Below, piece after piece: positions 1 through 9,805 of a stretch of DNA of 64,000 bases. The first letter of the stretch is position 1. Each line of letters begins with the position of its first letter. This stretch comes from Candidatus Epulonipiscium sp. (GTDB lineage: Bacteria; Bacillota_A; Clostridia; Lachnospirales; Cellulosilyticaceae). The DNA lies in assembly GCA_012841565.1 (NCBI GenBank), contig DUUM01000179.1:89801-153800 (forward strand). Direction: 5' to 3'. The notes beneath the pieces are model-generated. The model saw only the letters and a list, made by a program, of their open reading frames with translations. It did not search any database and was not told where the DNA came from. The position numbers were made by a program, and so were the translations under genes.

Positions 1-431
1 CACACCGCCAATAAATTTTCTCTCATTTTAATTAATAACTTTCCAAATACTTCTTTATCTTCATCTGTCAGACTACTAAAACATTCCTCTTCAATTTTCT
101 TCGCAATAATAGCAACTCGCTCCCTAGTATCTTTTCCTTCTTTTGTTAGATATATCCTAGAGACCCTTTGATCTTCTTGGTCTTGCTTTTTCTCTATGAG
201 CCCCGCCTTCACCATTCTTTTAACCATCATTGTAATGGTCGCAGGTTGTATCCCTAGTTTCTCAGATAACTCTTTTTGGCTTTGACCATCTTGTTTGTGC
301 AAAGCAAAAAGTAGGGGTGGCTGGCCTGGATAGGCGCCTTGATTATCTAATAATTGATGGGTCCGGTAATGATGAAGCCCTATTACTTGATGAAATATAT
401 GGTAGGGTGAATTTTTTTGGCATTCATCCAT
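1..431 (-). CDS. MarR-family transcriptional regulator, C-terminus cut by window edge
   Basis: The reverse strand reads MDECQKNSPYHIFHQ from an ATG at 431 and stays open to base 1, about 143 residues, so the C-terminus lies outside the window. It carries a MarR winged helix: a first helix around residues 10-30, then QKELSEKLGIQPATITMMV (HTH, about residues 52-70), then the wing with KKQDQEDQRVSRIYLT (basic D-R pair) and a C-terminal dimerisation helix. MarR proteins are dimeric repressors that respond to small molecules or oxidants. The start has AAGGAGAG six to seven bases upstream. A palindrome lies between start and promoter, which suggests autorepression. The genes it controls, if any besides itself, are not visible. 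Confidence 0.9.
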   Translation of the reverse strand, partial: MDECQKNSPYHIFHQVIGLHHYRTHQLLDNQGAYPGQPPLLFALHKQDGQSQKELSEKLGIQPATITMMVKRMVKAGLIEKKQDQEDQRVSRIYLTKEGKDTRERVAIIAKKIEEECFSSLTDEDKEVFGKLLIKMRENLLAV

Positions 432-463
432 ATTACTCTCTCCTTTCAAACTAACTCGTCTTA

Positions 464-483
464 TTAGTTAGTCGGCTAACTAA
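464..483. promoter_or_regulatory. Palindromic operator of the marR gene
   Basis: TTAGTTAG-TCGG-CTAACTAA is a perfect 8-bp inverted repeat with a 4-bp centre. It sits just downstream of the marR -10 box, where a bound dimer would block transcription. MarR proteins commonly bind such AT-rich palindromes in their own promoter; the assignment is inferred from position. Confidence 0.65.
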
Positions 484-490
484 TTTATTT

Positions 491-519
491 AGTATAGCAT
501 AGGTGTGTTTAGCCGTCAA
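491..519 (-). promoter_or_regulatory. Sigma-A promoter of marR
   Basis: On the reverse strand TTGACG (514-519), a 17-base spacer and TATACT (491-496) match the housekeeping consensus closely. The -35 overlaps the end of the hairpin that terminates the neighbouring glycosidase gene. Confidence 0.75.
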
Positions 520-579
520 TATAAATAACTAAATGCCGTAAACCTCTTAATAGGCTTACGGCACTTAGTTATTTATATT
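518..579 (-). terminator. Long hairpin terminator after the GH-A glycosidase gene
   Basis: Arms AATATAAATAACTAA...TGCCGTAA and TTACGGCA...TTAGTTATTTATATT pair almost perfectly over about 27 bases with a short AT loop. The right arm overlaps the glycosidase stop codon. There is no long U-run, so some read-through towards marR is possible. Confidence 0.6.
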
Positions 580-3420
580 ACTTGTTTTCTACTTTCCAGT
601 CTTTATATGTTTTTACAATAGTGCCTGTAGCATCTGTTGCAAACATCATAATTCTCTGAGCTGGAAGTACAAAATGATAAGTTGTATTGTGGTCATTATC
701 TTTAATCTCAACTTCCTCATGGTTGCCGAGTTCTGAGACAAATATAAAGAGATTTCCTTTGTCAAATCTTAGTTTTTTTCCAAATATGCCATAGTGATTT
801 TCCATCATCCATGTAAAGTCTGGCACGACACTAGCCAAATCTGTAACATACTCGTATGCCTTTTGAATGACTTGGTTTTGCTCATTCATTTCTAATGGAA
901 GTGGTGACCATATAATTTTACCTTGGCCATATTCAATCACTTTTAAGTCATTGCTATTGGTTGCCTCTTCAGTTTCTTTATCTACCCAATTTTTCTTAAG
1001 ATCTCTAAATGTTGCACGGTATTTTTGATTGTTAATCATAACAGTTTCTTCTTGGTAAACAGAAGTTAACCGTGTTTGTATACCCACTGCTTTGGATCTA
1101 TTAGGTATTTTCCCCCAAAACTCATCATAGCTAAAAGGACCACTCATATATAAAACACTTCCTTTATAGGCACATTCTAAGAGCTTATCAAAAGCTTTAT
1201 TGGTTAGTGTCCTAGGAGAAGGCAAAAGAATCAATTTTTCTGCTTTTAAATCATCAAGATAAAAATCACTGTACACATTAAAACTCGTGCTCATGTCATG
1301 GCCTAAAATTTGGCATACCTTTTTAGCGCTTGCCATACTGAAATCCATTGGAGAAAAATTATTAGCAAAAGGATTAATAACAACCACATCCGCATTTTGA
1401 CGATTTTCAAATAAATAGGCTACTTCTTTCATGAATCCTCCAAAATCGTAGCTAATATCTGATTCTAGCTTTTGCCCTCCGTCAGGTCTAACGACCCCTA
1501 TTGTGCTTTCATTTAGGCTATCCATATGAGTGTTGATATTCCATACCCACTGAACAGATCCCGCGTTATCTCCTGCAAAAGCAAAAGCATATTTTCTCTC
1601 TAGTAAATTACGCATACTAACTTCTGTTAATTTCCCTTTCCCATTTGGATCATTGACATTCATAATGCCTGTTTCTTGACTTAAATTCGGCTTGTTAGGT
1701 GATTTGCAGAAGATTGTGTCCCAATATAGATCATCTAACTCCCACCATGGGTGGTTGCTGGTATAGTCTACTGCTTCTTGGGTAAATAAATAATAATCGT
1801 GAATTTTTATCTCATGTCTTAGAGTTGTTAAGTTCCCACCAAAATCTTCCTCTTTTGGAAGGTCTATGGAATCAAAACTCGAAATAGTATCACTTGAATA
1901 GTTCCACTTCTCTTGTAATTCTTCTATGGTTCCATGTTTTTCTTTCAGCCAAGTTCGCCAATTAGCCACTTCATAATGATCTCCATTAGGCCTTGTTCGC
2001 CACAACTGCTTTGGATTACTAACAGACGGTTCATTAATCAGATCCCACATAACCCCTGTACTATTTCTATGTCTTGATACAACTGCATTGATATATCTTT
2101 TTTGAGCTTGTAAACTTTTTGGGTCCATATATGGATTGATTCCACTCCACATTTCTGGGGAAAAAGCAAAAAATTTAAATACAATTGGAATATCATATTT
2201 TTTAGCTGTTAAAAACATTGCATCAAACACCCTAAGAACTTCCTCACTCACAAATCCATCACTTGGCATAATCGATTTAAAGGATGTCCATATGCCTGTA
2301 CGAATCATGTTTATGCCTGCCTCTTGCATTGTTTTAAAGTCCTTATTCCATAGGTATACATTCGGTCTATGAATAAACTTTCTATGGACATCTGGTTGCA
2401 TATAAGTCATTCCTATAATAGGCATTGGCTTTTCATCTTTATAAAAATAGTACTCATCACAGGTAACACAGCTGCCAGACTCTAATAGTTCCTGGTCATA
2501 ACCCCAAAATCCGTTATGCAAGACTCTATCAATTACTTCATCCAAATAAATCATCGTTTTAAGGGTGTAGAGACCTTTTTCCACTTTTATATCTGTTGGT
2601 ATAGAAATAAGTTGAAATGCTTGGTTTATATCAATTTGCATCTTTTTTTCGTAGACTTGGGTGTCATCTTTATAAATTTCTACGTTTACAAACAGTTTTT
2701 CTTCTTCTTTTCTATAGCTTTCTAGTTGTAATAGCACGGTGGGTTGTTCGCCAGGATAATAGCTTGCATAGTTGGTTCTAGCTTCTACTTCGTATCCTTT
2801 TGCTGCAACATAAGCAGATAGTTTTTTAAGGAGTTCTACCCCTTTATTGCCCCAAAAAGTGCTATCTGTTTGCTGATTGATAAAAATCCATCTAATAGAG
2901 GGTATAATACGGCATCAATAGAACCACAACTTCCCGATTCATCTTGGTTCTCTTTTCCTTTGGCAAAACTTACAACATAGCCTACTGTGTCTTTAATCCT
3001 AAAACAATCCTCAAATCCTTTTAAAACAGGCATGTCTTCATTAACCTTTAAAAAAGATATCCGTTCTTTATCAACCACTGGTGCTTGAAATATTTTTATT
3101 TCTTCATGATAAGCCGTTTGCTCTCTCTCGCACATCCACTCCCCATTTTTATAGGAAACTGGTTTTGAAAATGGCGACCCATCTCCCACATTAATAAGGC
3201 CTCCACCTCTTTTAAGATGGTGTTTAATAGCCCCCCATGTTTCTTTTATAAAATATTTCCCATGTAAATTAATAAGGGTATCATATTGCTCTTTAAGCTT
3301 TTCTGTATAATTATTTAAGTCAATAATTTGGGCATATTGACTGATTTGCTTTATAACTTCTTGATTTGGCCTAGTTCCTTCATAAGGAATCCTTGGGTCA
3401 TAAAATATTCCGATGTTCAT
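578..3420 (-). pseudogene. Frameshifted clan GH-A glycoside hydrolase (putative beta-mannosidase-like)
   Basis: Two open frames read as one protein. The first (3420 to about 2887) starts MNIGIFYDPRIPYEG, an amidotransferase-like N-terminal domain with GGGLINVGDG. The second starts as open frame upstream of 2737 and carries a TIM barrel with WDLINEPS (acid/base Glu) and LSQETGIM (likely nucleophile Glu), followed by a Rossmann-like domain as in GH42-type enzymes. Adding one T to the T5 run on the coding strand (complement of 2882-2886) joins them as LLDGFFINQQTDSTFWG with no stop, giving about 947 residues. There is no signal peptide, so it is cytoplasmic. Position after GH130 and GH26 genes suggests a beta-mannoside or related substrate; this is inference. 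The frameshift may be a real lesion or a homopolymer sequencing error. Confidence 0.8.
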
Positions 3421-3455
3421 TGTCTCACTCCTACTTCATTATAATATTGGCAAAT

Positions 3456-3500
3456 AAAAATCTCTATAAGTATTAGTTCAATATCCTTATAGAGATTTTT
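3456..3500 (-). terminator. Hairpin between GH130 and GH-A genes
   Basis: AAAAATCTCTATAAG and CTTATAGAGATTTTT are perfect 15-base arms around a 15-base loop, ending in a T5 run on the minus strand. It would end or attenuate the mannan operon transcript after the GH130 gene, so the GH-A gene downstream is probably expressed less. Confidence 0.75.
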
Positions 3501-3512
3501 ATATCTAACTTT

Positions 3513-4682
3513 TTATTTCCCACTTAAATACTCTAGGTTTTTTTCAATTAATTCGCATCTTTGCTTAACTGAGTCCACCGATCTGAGTGGATCTTCAGGT
3601 GTATTAAAGGTATAATCCACTAGTTGTTTAATGGTTGTTGTTGCAACATGAAGCCTCGTATCTGAGGATGCATAGTAAATATAAACATCGCCATTTTCTC
3701 TCACGATTGCCCCATTTGTAAAGACAACATTGGAAACATCCCCTACTCTTTCATCCCCATAAGGTGCTATTAGATACCCAGATGGTTCTGCAATTACTTT
3801 TGTAGGATCGTTAATATCTGTTGCAAATACATAAATTACGTATCTTAGGCCAGCTGCTGTATTCCTTACACCATGGGCAATATGTATCCACCCTTTTTCT
3901 GTCTTAATAGGAACCGCTCCTGCACCATTTTTTCCTTCTGTAATGGTGTGGTACTTTCTTTGGCTTAGCGGCAATTCTTCCCCTATAATAGGATTATTAA
4001 TATCATCACACAAGGCAAATCCTATTCCGCCACCACTACCTGCGCTAATAAATCCATCTTGAGGTCTTGTATAGAAAGCATATTTATTATCCACAAATTC
4101 AGGATGTAACACGACATTTCTTTGTTGGGCCGATTGGGTTTTTAGATTGGGTAATCGCTCCCATGTTTTAAGATCCTTTGTGCGTACAATTCCAGCTTGT
4201 GCTACTGCAGCAGACAAATCATTATCTTCTTTATCTTTGCTCTCTGAACAAAAAACGCCGTAAATATAACCATCTTCATGTTGTGTAATACGCATATCAT
4301 ATACGTTTACCTCATCTTCTTCTGTATCTGGAAGCAATACTGGATAATCCCAAAACTTAAAACCATCAATTCCATTATCACTTTCTGCTACTGCAAAAAA
4401 CGACTTTCGATCATATCCTTCAACCCTAGCAACGACATAAAACTTATTATTTAATTCAATAGCACCTGCATTAAAGGCTGCGTTAATGCCTAGTCTTTCC
4501 ATAAAATATGGATTTGTTTCTGGGTTTAATTCATATTTCCAGTGAATAGGCGCATGGTCTTTTGTAAGCACCGGGTTCATCCACCTTGTGTAAATTCCGT
4601 TATAGTCTTCTGATTCTTTGTTTTGCTTTGTAATAAGCGTATTATACTTATCCAGTTGTTTTTTATAATTTTCTTGAAACAT
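3513..4682 (-). CDS. mgp: GH130 4-O-beta-D-mannosyl-D-glucose phosphorylase
   Basis: The 389-residue protein matches the GH130 subfamily 1 pattern: [53 protein letters not shown] and [15 protein letters not shown]130_1 enzymes split mannosyl-glucose with phosphate into alpha-mannose-1-phosphate and glucose; the general-acid Asp corresponds to D129 here (D131 in the Bacteroides enzyme, from memory). Length equals the family norm (about 390). It is cytoplasmic. It lies 30 bases after the GH26 mannanase, and its substrate would be made by the cellobiose 2-epimerase at 37998-39203. Start ATG has AAGGAGGG upstream. A longer-oligomer mannan phosphorylase (subfamily 2) is the alternative, but the motifs favour mannosyl-glucose. 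Confidence 0.92.
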   Translation of the reverse strand: MFQENYKKQLDKYNTLITKQNKESEDYNGIYTRWMNPVLTKDHAPIHWKYELNPETNPYFMERLGINAAFNAGAIELNNKFYVVARVEGYDRKSFFAVAESDNGIDGFKFWDYPVLLPDTEEDEVNVYDMRITQHEDGYIYGVFCSESKDKEDNDLSAAVAQAGIVRTKDLKTWERLPNLKTQSAQQRNVVLHPEFVDNKYAFYTRPQDGFISAGSGGGIGFALCDDINNPIIGEELPLSQRKYHTITEGKNGAGAVPIKTEKGWIHIAHGVRNTAAGLRYVIYVFATDINDPTKVIAEPSGYLIAPYGDERVGDVSNVVFTNGAIVRENGDVYIYYASSDTRLHVATTTIKQLVDYTFNTPEDPLRSVDSVKQRCELIEKNLEYLSGK

Positions 4683-4712
4683 TATATGACCCTCCTTATT
4701 ATATGTTAATTG

Positions 4713-5918
4713 CTAAACTGTTATATTTTTTACTTTTACATCTAAATCATATACATTTTGCAAGCGATCTGCAAAAACTATAAAGTCGTCATTATAAAAC
4801 GTAACAAAATCATCTAGTAGTTCATGATTACCATGGATGGGATGATTTCTATAAGGCACCCAACTATGGTCAATACTATCATTTCTCCAAACAAGCATAT
4901 AGGCTAATTGTCTTGCTTCTTCATGCCCTTGAATTGCTTTTGATAATGCCGTAAACCAACTCTTGTGTCCATTATCAGTTGGATGAATCCCATAATTCTC
5001 CTCATGGCGCATGCCTACTTCAGATAAAGCCGGCACTTTTCCCCTTGCATTAGCAAGATTCACTATAATTTCAGCATCCTTTAATATCTTTTCTATCTTG
5101 CCATCTCCTGGATATGGATTGTCATGGTATATATCATATGCAATGATATCAATATAGTCATCTCCAGGGTAACGGCTTAAATAATCTGCTTCATCTTCAA
5201 AATGACCATTTGGTGAATAAGCATATAGAAGATTATGCAGTCCTTTTTCATCTCTTAAATAGTCTACGGTATATCTAAAAAGCTTGATATATTCCTCTGG
5301 TGTACAATGTGTTATCCCCCACCAAAACCAAGCCCCTGTATTCTCGTGCCATGGCCTAAATATAATAGGATAGGGCTTTCCATCTTTACCTTTAATCTCT
5401 CTTGCATAGGCTACAAATATATCTAAATAGGCTAAAAATGCTTGGTTGGTTTCGCTTCCTTCTTCTAATATAGAAACAACCACATCCTCTTCTGAATCAG
5501 TCTTTTCTGGGGCATTTCTAAAGTCATAAATACCATGAACCTTTTTAACTTTTGTAAAATTAGGGGCATGGGCACTAATGGTAATAATGGCATCTTCTTC
5601 AATAGCTGCCTGACTCCACTTTACAAGTTCTTCATAAGTTCCTTCTTCTCCTACTAAAGCTAAGGTGTCCCATCCGTAAACTGCTGGATAAGCCCCAACG
5701 GCATTCTTAACATCAGAATGAGTTCCGTCTGTATTTTTAAAGGTAATTCCTTGACTGTTCGTATTTTGATGTCCAAAGAGCATATTGGTTTTTCCTATAT
5801 TTTTCAAATAAGAAAATAATGAAACTGTTTCAGGAGTTGCTTTAGAATCTACCAGTTTTACACATGATAAATCAAATCCTTCTACAGATACTTTTTCTCT
5901 GTTATTAATTGGTTGCAT
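4713..5918 (-). CDS. GH26 endo-beta-1,4-mannanase or mannobiohydrolase, intracellular
   Basis: The 401-residue protein is a single GH26 barrel. FRPWHENTGAWFWWG holds the acid/base Glu (about residue 192) and ALSEVGMR the nucleophile Glu (about residue 300); NMLFGHQN and YGWD near the N-terminus are family hallmarks. There is no signal peptide or carbohydrate-binding module, so it should trim imported manno-oligosaccharides in the cytoplasm, giving mannobiose for epimerase and GH130. The ATG at 5918 is chosen over the one at 5945 because GGGAGG lies seven bases before it; the upstream ATG overlaps the previous gene and has no such site. It is the middle gene of the esterase-GH26-GH130 operon. 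Confidence 0.92.
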   Translation of the reverse strand: MQPINNREKVSVEGFDLSCVKLVDSKATPETVSLFSYLKNIGKTNMLFGHQNTNSQGITFKNTDGTHSDVKNAVGAYPAVYGWDTLALVGEEGTYEELVKWSQAAIEEDAIITISAHAPNFTKVKKVHGIYDFRNAPEKTDSEEDVVVSILEEGSETNQAFLAYLDIFVAYAREIKGKDGKPYPIIFRPWHENTGAWFWWGITHCTPEEYIKLFRYTVDYLRDEKGLHNLLYAYSPNGHFEDEADYLSRYPGDDYIDIIAYDIYHDNPYPGDGKIEKILKDAEIIVNLANARGKVPALSEVGMRHEENYGIHPTDNGHKSWFTALSKAIQGHEEARQLAYMLVWRNDSIDHSWVPYRNHPIHGNHELLDDFVTFYNDDFIVFADRLQNVYDLDVKVKNITV

Positions 5919-5935
5919 CTCTAATCCTCCCTTGT

Positions 5936-7522
5936 TTATATCCACTTAGGAATTTCCTTTTTACTATTAAAGTAAAGGGTATTCTTTGTTGTAAAGGGTG
6001 CTAAAGGCAAGTCATATTGATTATGAACAGGTGCAGGCCCATAATTAGTCCAAGCATACCTGACCTCTTTAGGCGTATCTATCCCCTCTGCCCATACAAC
6101 TATTTCAGCGCCATCTACAATGGCCTTTGCAGGTACATATTCAAGATCCTCTCCTGCTATTTCAAAGCCTTTTATTTCAAGCTTTTCTATTTTAAGGTTT
6201 TCTATACCAAATCTTTCATCAGGCTTAATGATAATGTTTTCCCCCATATCATTAAAAGAGAGTCTTATTTTATTTCCTTCATATGCATAATCTCTTAAAG
6301 TAGGTGCATCAGCATTATTATTAAAGCCATAGGCTATTTGTAGCCCCTGAAGAGCTAATCGATGTCCTACGGTTTTTTTATCTAATGGATGGATATTCCC
6401 CATCTCTCCACCATCAATCATAACAGCTATTCCTGTGTTTTTGATTGTTTTAAATGCTTTCATTTGCTGGTCCCTTATAACTGCCCATTCTTTCCAATCT
6501 GTGTCACCTTCATTTATATACATAGGAAGTTGTACAAATATAAAAGGAAGTGTATCATCGTTCCAATCGTCTCGCCACTGGGCAATTAATCTTCCCATTA
6601 AGTTGCTATATAACGATGCCTTATAAGCATCCTCTTCACCTTGATAATAAATAAATCCTTTGAGGGTGTAAGGTTTTACCCTAGAGAGCATGGTTTTATA
6701 TAAGCCAACAGGCCTAAATGGTGATTTCTCTCCAGCAGGAGGTGGCCATGGACAATCCCCTATTTTACTGATAATACTCATCATGGTAATATCAGGGTCT
6801 TTTCTTCTAAAGTCTTCTAGTTGATCATTCCATGCTTTATGAGTTCTATTATAGGCCATAACCTCTTCATCATATTCTTCCTCTGTCTTATCCCCTGATA
6901 GCTCTTTATAGTTTTCAAGATAACTTAAGCCATCTTGATCTTTTTCCAAGTATTCTTGACTCATCCAACATGTAATAGATGTTCCGCCCCAAGAACAACT
7001 AAGAATTCCTACGGTTACATCTAATTCTTCTGCTAGTTCCCCTGCAAAATAATATCCAGCTGCAGATAATTCCCCTGCTGTCCTACTGTTACAAAGCTGC
7101 CACATTGCTTTACGTTCTTCTTCTGGCGTATTTTCATCTATAAAAGGAATCGGAGGCGTATTATAGAATCTAATCTGTTTATTATCTGCGTTAGCGACAG
7201 CATTTTCTCCATCTTCAGTTTCTCTAAGTCTCATCTCCATATTGGATTGTCCACCTGCAAGCCATACTTCACCAATCATAACATCCTCAAAACAAACTTC
7301 TTCTATGTTATCAGTAACTGTCAAAGTATAAGGACCACCTGCTACCATACTAGGCAATTGAATCATCCACTGGCCATCTTTAACTTTTCCTTTTACACGA
7401 CTATCTTTAATGGTAACTTCTACTTCATTTCCTTCTACTCCTGTGCCCCATACATTTATTTTCTTATTTCTTTGCAGAACCATATGGTTACTAAATATAG
7501 GTGCTACGGTCATTTTATTCAT
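5936..7522 (-). CDS. SGNH/sialate-O-acetylesterase-family esterase, likely acetyl-mannan deacetylase
   Basis: The 528-residue protein has the sialate O-acetylesterase layout: an N-terminal beta-sandwich (IFSNHMVLQR, about residues 8-90), then GEVWLAGGQSNMEM with nucleophile Ser in GQSN, GILSCSWGGTSI, GFIYYQGEED, and catalytic His in GNIHPLDKKTVGHRLA. The family removes O-acetyl groups from sugars. Being first in a GH26-GH130 operon, it probably deacetylates manno-oligosaccharides so later enzymes can act, as known for CE2/CE17 esterases in gut mannan loci; the exact CE family is not settled here. There is no signal peptide. ATG has GGAGG eight bases upstream and the gene follows the LacI-controlled promoter at 7550-7599. 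Confidence 0.85.
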   Translation of the reverse strand: MNKMTVAPIFSNHMVLQRNKKINVWGTGVEGNEVEVTIKDSRVKGKVKDGQWMIQLPSMVAGGPYTLTVTDNIEEVCFEDVMIGEVWLAGGQSNMEMRLRETEDGENAVANADNKQIRFYNTPPIPFIDENTPEEERKAMWQLCNSRTAGELSAAGYYFAGELAEELDVTVGILSCSWGGTSITCWMSQEYLEKDQDGLSYLENYKELSGDKTEEEYDEEVMAYNRTHKAWNDQLEDFRRKDPDITMMSIISKIGDCPWPPPAGEKSPFRPVGLYKTMLSRVKPYTLKGFIYYQGEEDAYKASLYSNLMGRLIAQWRDDWNDDTLPFIFVQLPMYINEGDTDWKEWAVIRDQQMKAFKTIKNTGIAVMIDGGEMGNIHPLDKKTVGHRLALQGLQIAYGFNNNADAPTLRDYAYEGNKIRLSFNDMGENIIIKPDERFGIENLKIEKLEIKGFEIAGEDLEYVPAKAIVDGAEIVVWAEGIDTPKEVRYAWTNYGPAPVHNQYDLPLAPFTTKNTLYFNSKKEIPKWI

Positions 7523-7549
7523 ATTAGCGCCTCCAATGTTGTTTGTTAG

Positions 7550-7599
7550 CTTATCGTTTAAGTTATACTAATAATATAATATTTAGTACCTTTTGTCAA
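7550..7599 (-). promoter_or_regulatory. Mannan operon promoter with LacI-type operator
   Basis: On the reverse strand TTGACA (7594-7599), 17 bases, TATTAT (7571-7576), then CTTAAACGATAAG (7550-7562) covering the first transcribed bases. The last element is a near-palindrome centred on CG, as LacI-family operators are. Nearly the same 50 bases recur at 36830-36879, and related operators lie at 39246-39260 and about 8740-8753. Confidence 0.75.
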
Positions 7600-7605
7600 T
7601 ATGAT

Positions 7606-7646
7606 AAAAAAAAATACGCACCTTATTATCCCTAATAAGATACGTA
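7606..7646 (-). terminator. Intrinsic terminator of the first lacI-type gene
   Basis: TACGTATCTTATTA, loop GGGA and TAATAAGGTGCGTA pair fully over 14 bp counting two G-U pairs, followed by nine T on the minus strand. It separates the regulator from the mannan operon. Confidence 0.88.
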
Positions 7647-7650
7647 CTTT

Positions 7651-8655
7651 TTATATTTCTTTAACAGATTCTCTATAAATGATTCTACCTTTTATGGAAA
7701 CCCTGCCGTATTCGCGTTCATTATTCTTAATCTTCTCTAAAATATACTCTACTGCTGTGGCTGCCATCTCTTCTGTATCCACTTCTATTGTTGTAATTTG
7801 TGGGGAGCTGATGGTTGCATAAATATCATTATCAAATCCTACAACTGAAATATCTCCTGGGACATCATAGTCCATCTTTTTCAGTTTTTCTATTACGTCA
7901 TAGGCTATTTGATCGCAATTACATACAAAAGCTGTTGGCATATGCTCTGGAAATTCTAGCTCAATATATTTTCCGTGTTCGTCTCTATCTTTAATGATAA
8001 ATTCTTGTTTCAACTCTATTTTATGCTCTAATAAAGATTTATAATAGCCTAAGAAACGGTCTTGAATACTACTAGTTGCATAAATATCACCTACAAATCC
8101 TATTTCTCTATGACCACTATTCATGAGATAATTGGTAATCCTATAGGATCCATAAAAATTATCAGTAATAACAGAATCCATATCTAGATGTTCATCATAA
8201 AAATCTAAAAACACAACAGGTATCTCCATGTTTTGTAATGTCTTAACATAGTTTCTGCTAACTTGCCCTAGTACAATAAGGCCATCTACCCTGTTTTCAT
8301 TATAAATCCTTGGTAAAATCAAATCTTCTTCATCTTCTTTTGATAGTAATTGCAGTATGCCATAGTAGTCATACTGCTCTAACACCTTGGATACACTTTG
8401 ATAAAAATTCAAATAAAAAGATTGCACGCCTCCTGTAAAACGATCTGGAATAACAATTCCAATATTATAAGAACATCCTTCTTTCATGGACCTGGCCACG
8501 GTATTTATGCGATACCCCATTTCATTGGCTAAGTCTTTAATCTTCTGCCTTAATTCCTCACTCACCCCATCTTTATCATTGAGGGCTTTAGAAACTGTAA
8601 CACTGCTTATCTGTAGCTTTTGGGCGATATCTTTCAAGGTAATATTTTTTCTCAA
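7651..8655 (-). CDS. LacI-family transcriptional regulator of mannan genes
   Basis: The 334-residue protein begins RKNITLKDIAQKLQISS, a LacI helix-turn-helix with recognition segment VTVSKALNDKDGV and hinge helix RINTVARSMKEG, then a periplasmic-binding-protein-like effector domain (GLIVLGQVS, VFLDFYDEH, AFVCNCDQ, VVGFDNDIYATIS). The start is TTG with AAGGAAG upstream. It sits directly upstream of the mannan operon and is closely similar throughout to the regulator at 36942-37946. Operator-like sites near its own promoter and the mannan promoter suggest it represses both; the inducer is probably a mannobiose-type sugar (inference). Confidence 0.9.
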   Translation of the reverse strand: MRKNITLKDIAQKLQISSVTVSKALNDKDGVSEELRQKIKDLANEMGYRINTVARSMKEGCSYNIGIVIPDRFTGGVQSFYLNFYQSVSKVLEQYDYYGILQLLSKEDEEDLILPRIYNENRVDGLIVLGQVSRNYVKTLQNMEIPVVFLDFYDEHLDMDSVITDNFYGSYRITNYLMNSGHREIGFVGDIYATSSIQDRFLGYYKSLLEHKIELKQEFIIKDRDEHGKYIELEFPEHMPTAFVCNCDQIAYDVIEKLKKMDYDVPGDISVVGFDNDIYATISSPQITTIEVDTEEMAATAVEYILEKIKNNEREYGRVSIKGRIIYRESVKEI

Positions 8656-8739
8656 TCTAGGTCACTTCCTTATATCATAGTAGAATTTAAGTTAAATTTT
8701 ACTCCTTAATTATAAATATGGATTAAGTAATTATATGAT

Positions 8740-8793
8740 AGTTAACGATAAATCTCTGCTTAAATTTTACCTTGTTCTTTCCTATCTTGTCAA
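8740..8793 (-). promoter_or_regulatory. Promoter and candidate operator of the first lacI-type gene
   Basis: TTGACA (8788-8793), an 18-base spacer and TAAAAT (8764-8769) on the reverse strand. ATTTATCGTTAAC follows 11 bases after the -10, resembling the ATCGTTTA operator core of the mannan promoters at the same relative position. The match is weaker than at the other sites, so autoregulation is tentative. Confidence 0.5.
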
Positions 8794-8830
8794 CCCTAAT
8801 TAGATTGATGCAAAAAACATGTCTAATTTA

Positions 8831-9793
8831 TTAATAACTCACACCACTCCAATAAACATTGTTTTTAATAACAACCCTATCCCCAAATTCAACTCCTTCA
8901 AGAGCCCATTTCTTATATTCCATAAATCCCACTCGGTCAATAATATAACCTATGTGCTCTTTGCCACCTGGGGCGCCTCGGTCAATATAATGCTCTACAA
9001 ATTTATATGTGTTTTTAACAATCTTCGTGATATTGTCTTCAGATGCCCAGATTAAGAAATCTTCCCCGAGCCTTGGATTCTTCTTGCCTGACCTCCCCAT
9101 AATGACCAGTCTGTAATATTTTTCAGAGCTTCTAGTCCATGCATCTGTTGGGCAAGCTAAAACACATTCTCCGCACCCTATGCATTTATCTGCATTGCGC
9201 TCTATTTTATAGTTCACTTGGGTTAGTACATCTGCTGCTTTTCTTTTACAAGCCTTCACGCATGCCCCGCAATCAACACATCTATCTTTATTATACTGAG
9301 GTTCTGTCATACCTAATATACCAAAATCTTGAGTTCTAGCTTTAATACAATCATTAGGACACCCTGTAAAAGCTACCTTAAAGTGAAGGTCATTTGGGAA
9401 TATCTCTTTTTCCATCCGCTTAGCTGCTTCAGCTGTATTGTAGTTAGCATAAGGACAAACATTATTGCCAATACAAGCTGACACATTCCTTGTCCCTGCT
9501 GCTGTATAGCCACTTCCTGGAATATCTTGATTGATCTCAAGTCCTTCTATAATAGGTTGAAGTAAAACATTAACCTTATCCATATCTTCGTATTTAATCC
9601 CTGGAATTTCAAATCCTTGTCGGCTGGTAATATGGAGTAACCCATTACCATACGTTTCGGCAATTTCTTTAAGCTTCACTAAATATTCAGCTTTAAGGCT
9701 TCCTCCTGGCACCCTAATTCTAGATGCTGTCAGGCCACGTTTATTGGTTACCCTAAACGCATTTTTCTTAAGTTTTTTTGTATTAACATCCAT
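8831..9793 (-). CDS. asrC: Anaerobic sulfite reductase subunit C (siroheme subunit)
   Basis: The protein of about 320 residues has the siroheme sulfite/nitrite reductase core: HITSRQGFEIPGI, then the siroheme-[4Fe-4S] cysteines in ACIGNNVCPYA and FTGCPNDC. Between and after them are two ferredoxin clusters, CVDCGACVKACKR and CIGCGECVLACPTD. AsrC reduces sulfite to sulfide in the cytoplasm with electrons from AsrA/AsrB. It is last in FNT-asrA-asrB-asrC. Two ATGs stand in tandem; the second (9793) is better spaced from AAGGGGGG than the first (9796). Confidence 0.95.
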   Translation of the reverse strand: MDVNTKKLKKNAFRVTNKRGLTASRIRVPGGSLKAEYLVKLKEIAETYGNGLLHITSRQGFEIPGIKYEDMDKVNVLLQPIIEGLEINQDIPGSGYTAAGTRNVSACIGNNVCPYANYNTAEAAKRMEKEIFPNDLHFKVAFTGCPNDCIKARTQDFGILGMTEPQYNKDRCVDCGACVKACKRKAADVLTQVNYKIERNADKCIGCGECVLACPTDAWTRSSEKYYRLVIMGRSGKKNPRLGEDFLIWASEDNITKIVKNTYKFVEHYIDRGAPGGKEHIGYIIDRVGFMEYKKWALEGVEFGDRVVIKNNVYWSGVSY

Positions 9794-9805
9794 CATATTC
9801 CCCCC

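Noticed and set aside
2836..3420. Separate 194-residue gene
   Set aside because: Its C-terminal residues after 178 are out of frame; one added base joins it to the following glycosidase frame without stops.
4087..4095. Single DnaA box TTATCCACA
   Set aside because: Inside the GH130 coding sequence, no partner; expected by chance in AT-rich DNA. The same holds for the copy at 57539-57547.
8802..8833. Hairpin at the end of asrC as terminator
   Set aside because: ATTAGA/TCTAAT stem is short with mismatches and no T-run follows, so I could not support it.
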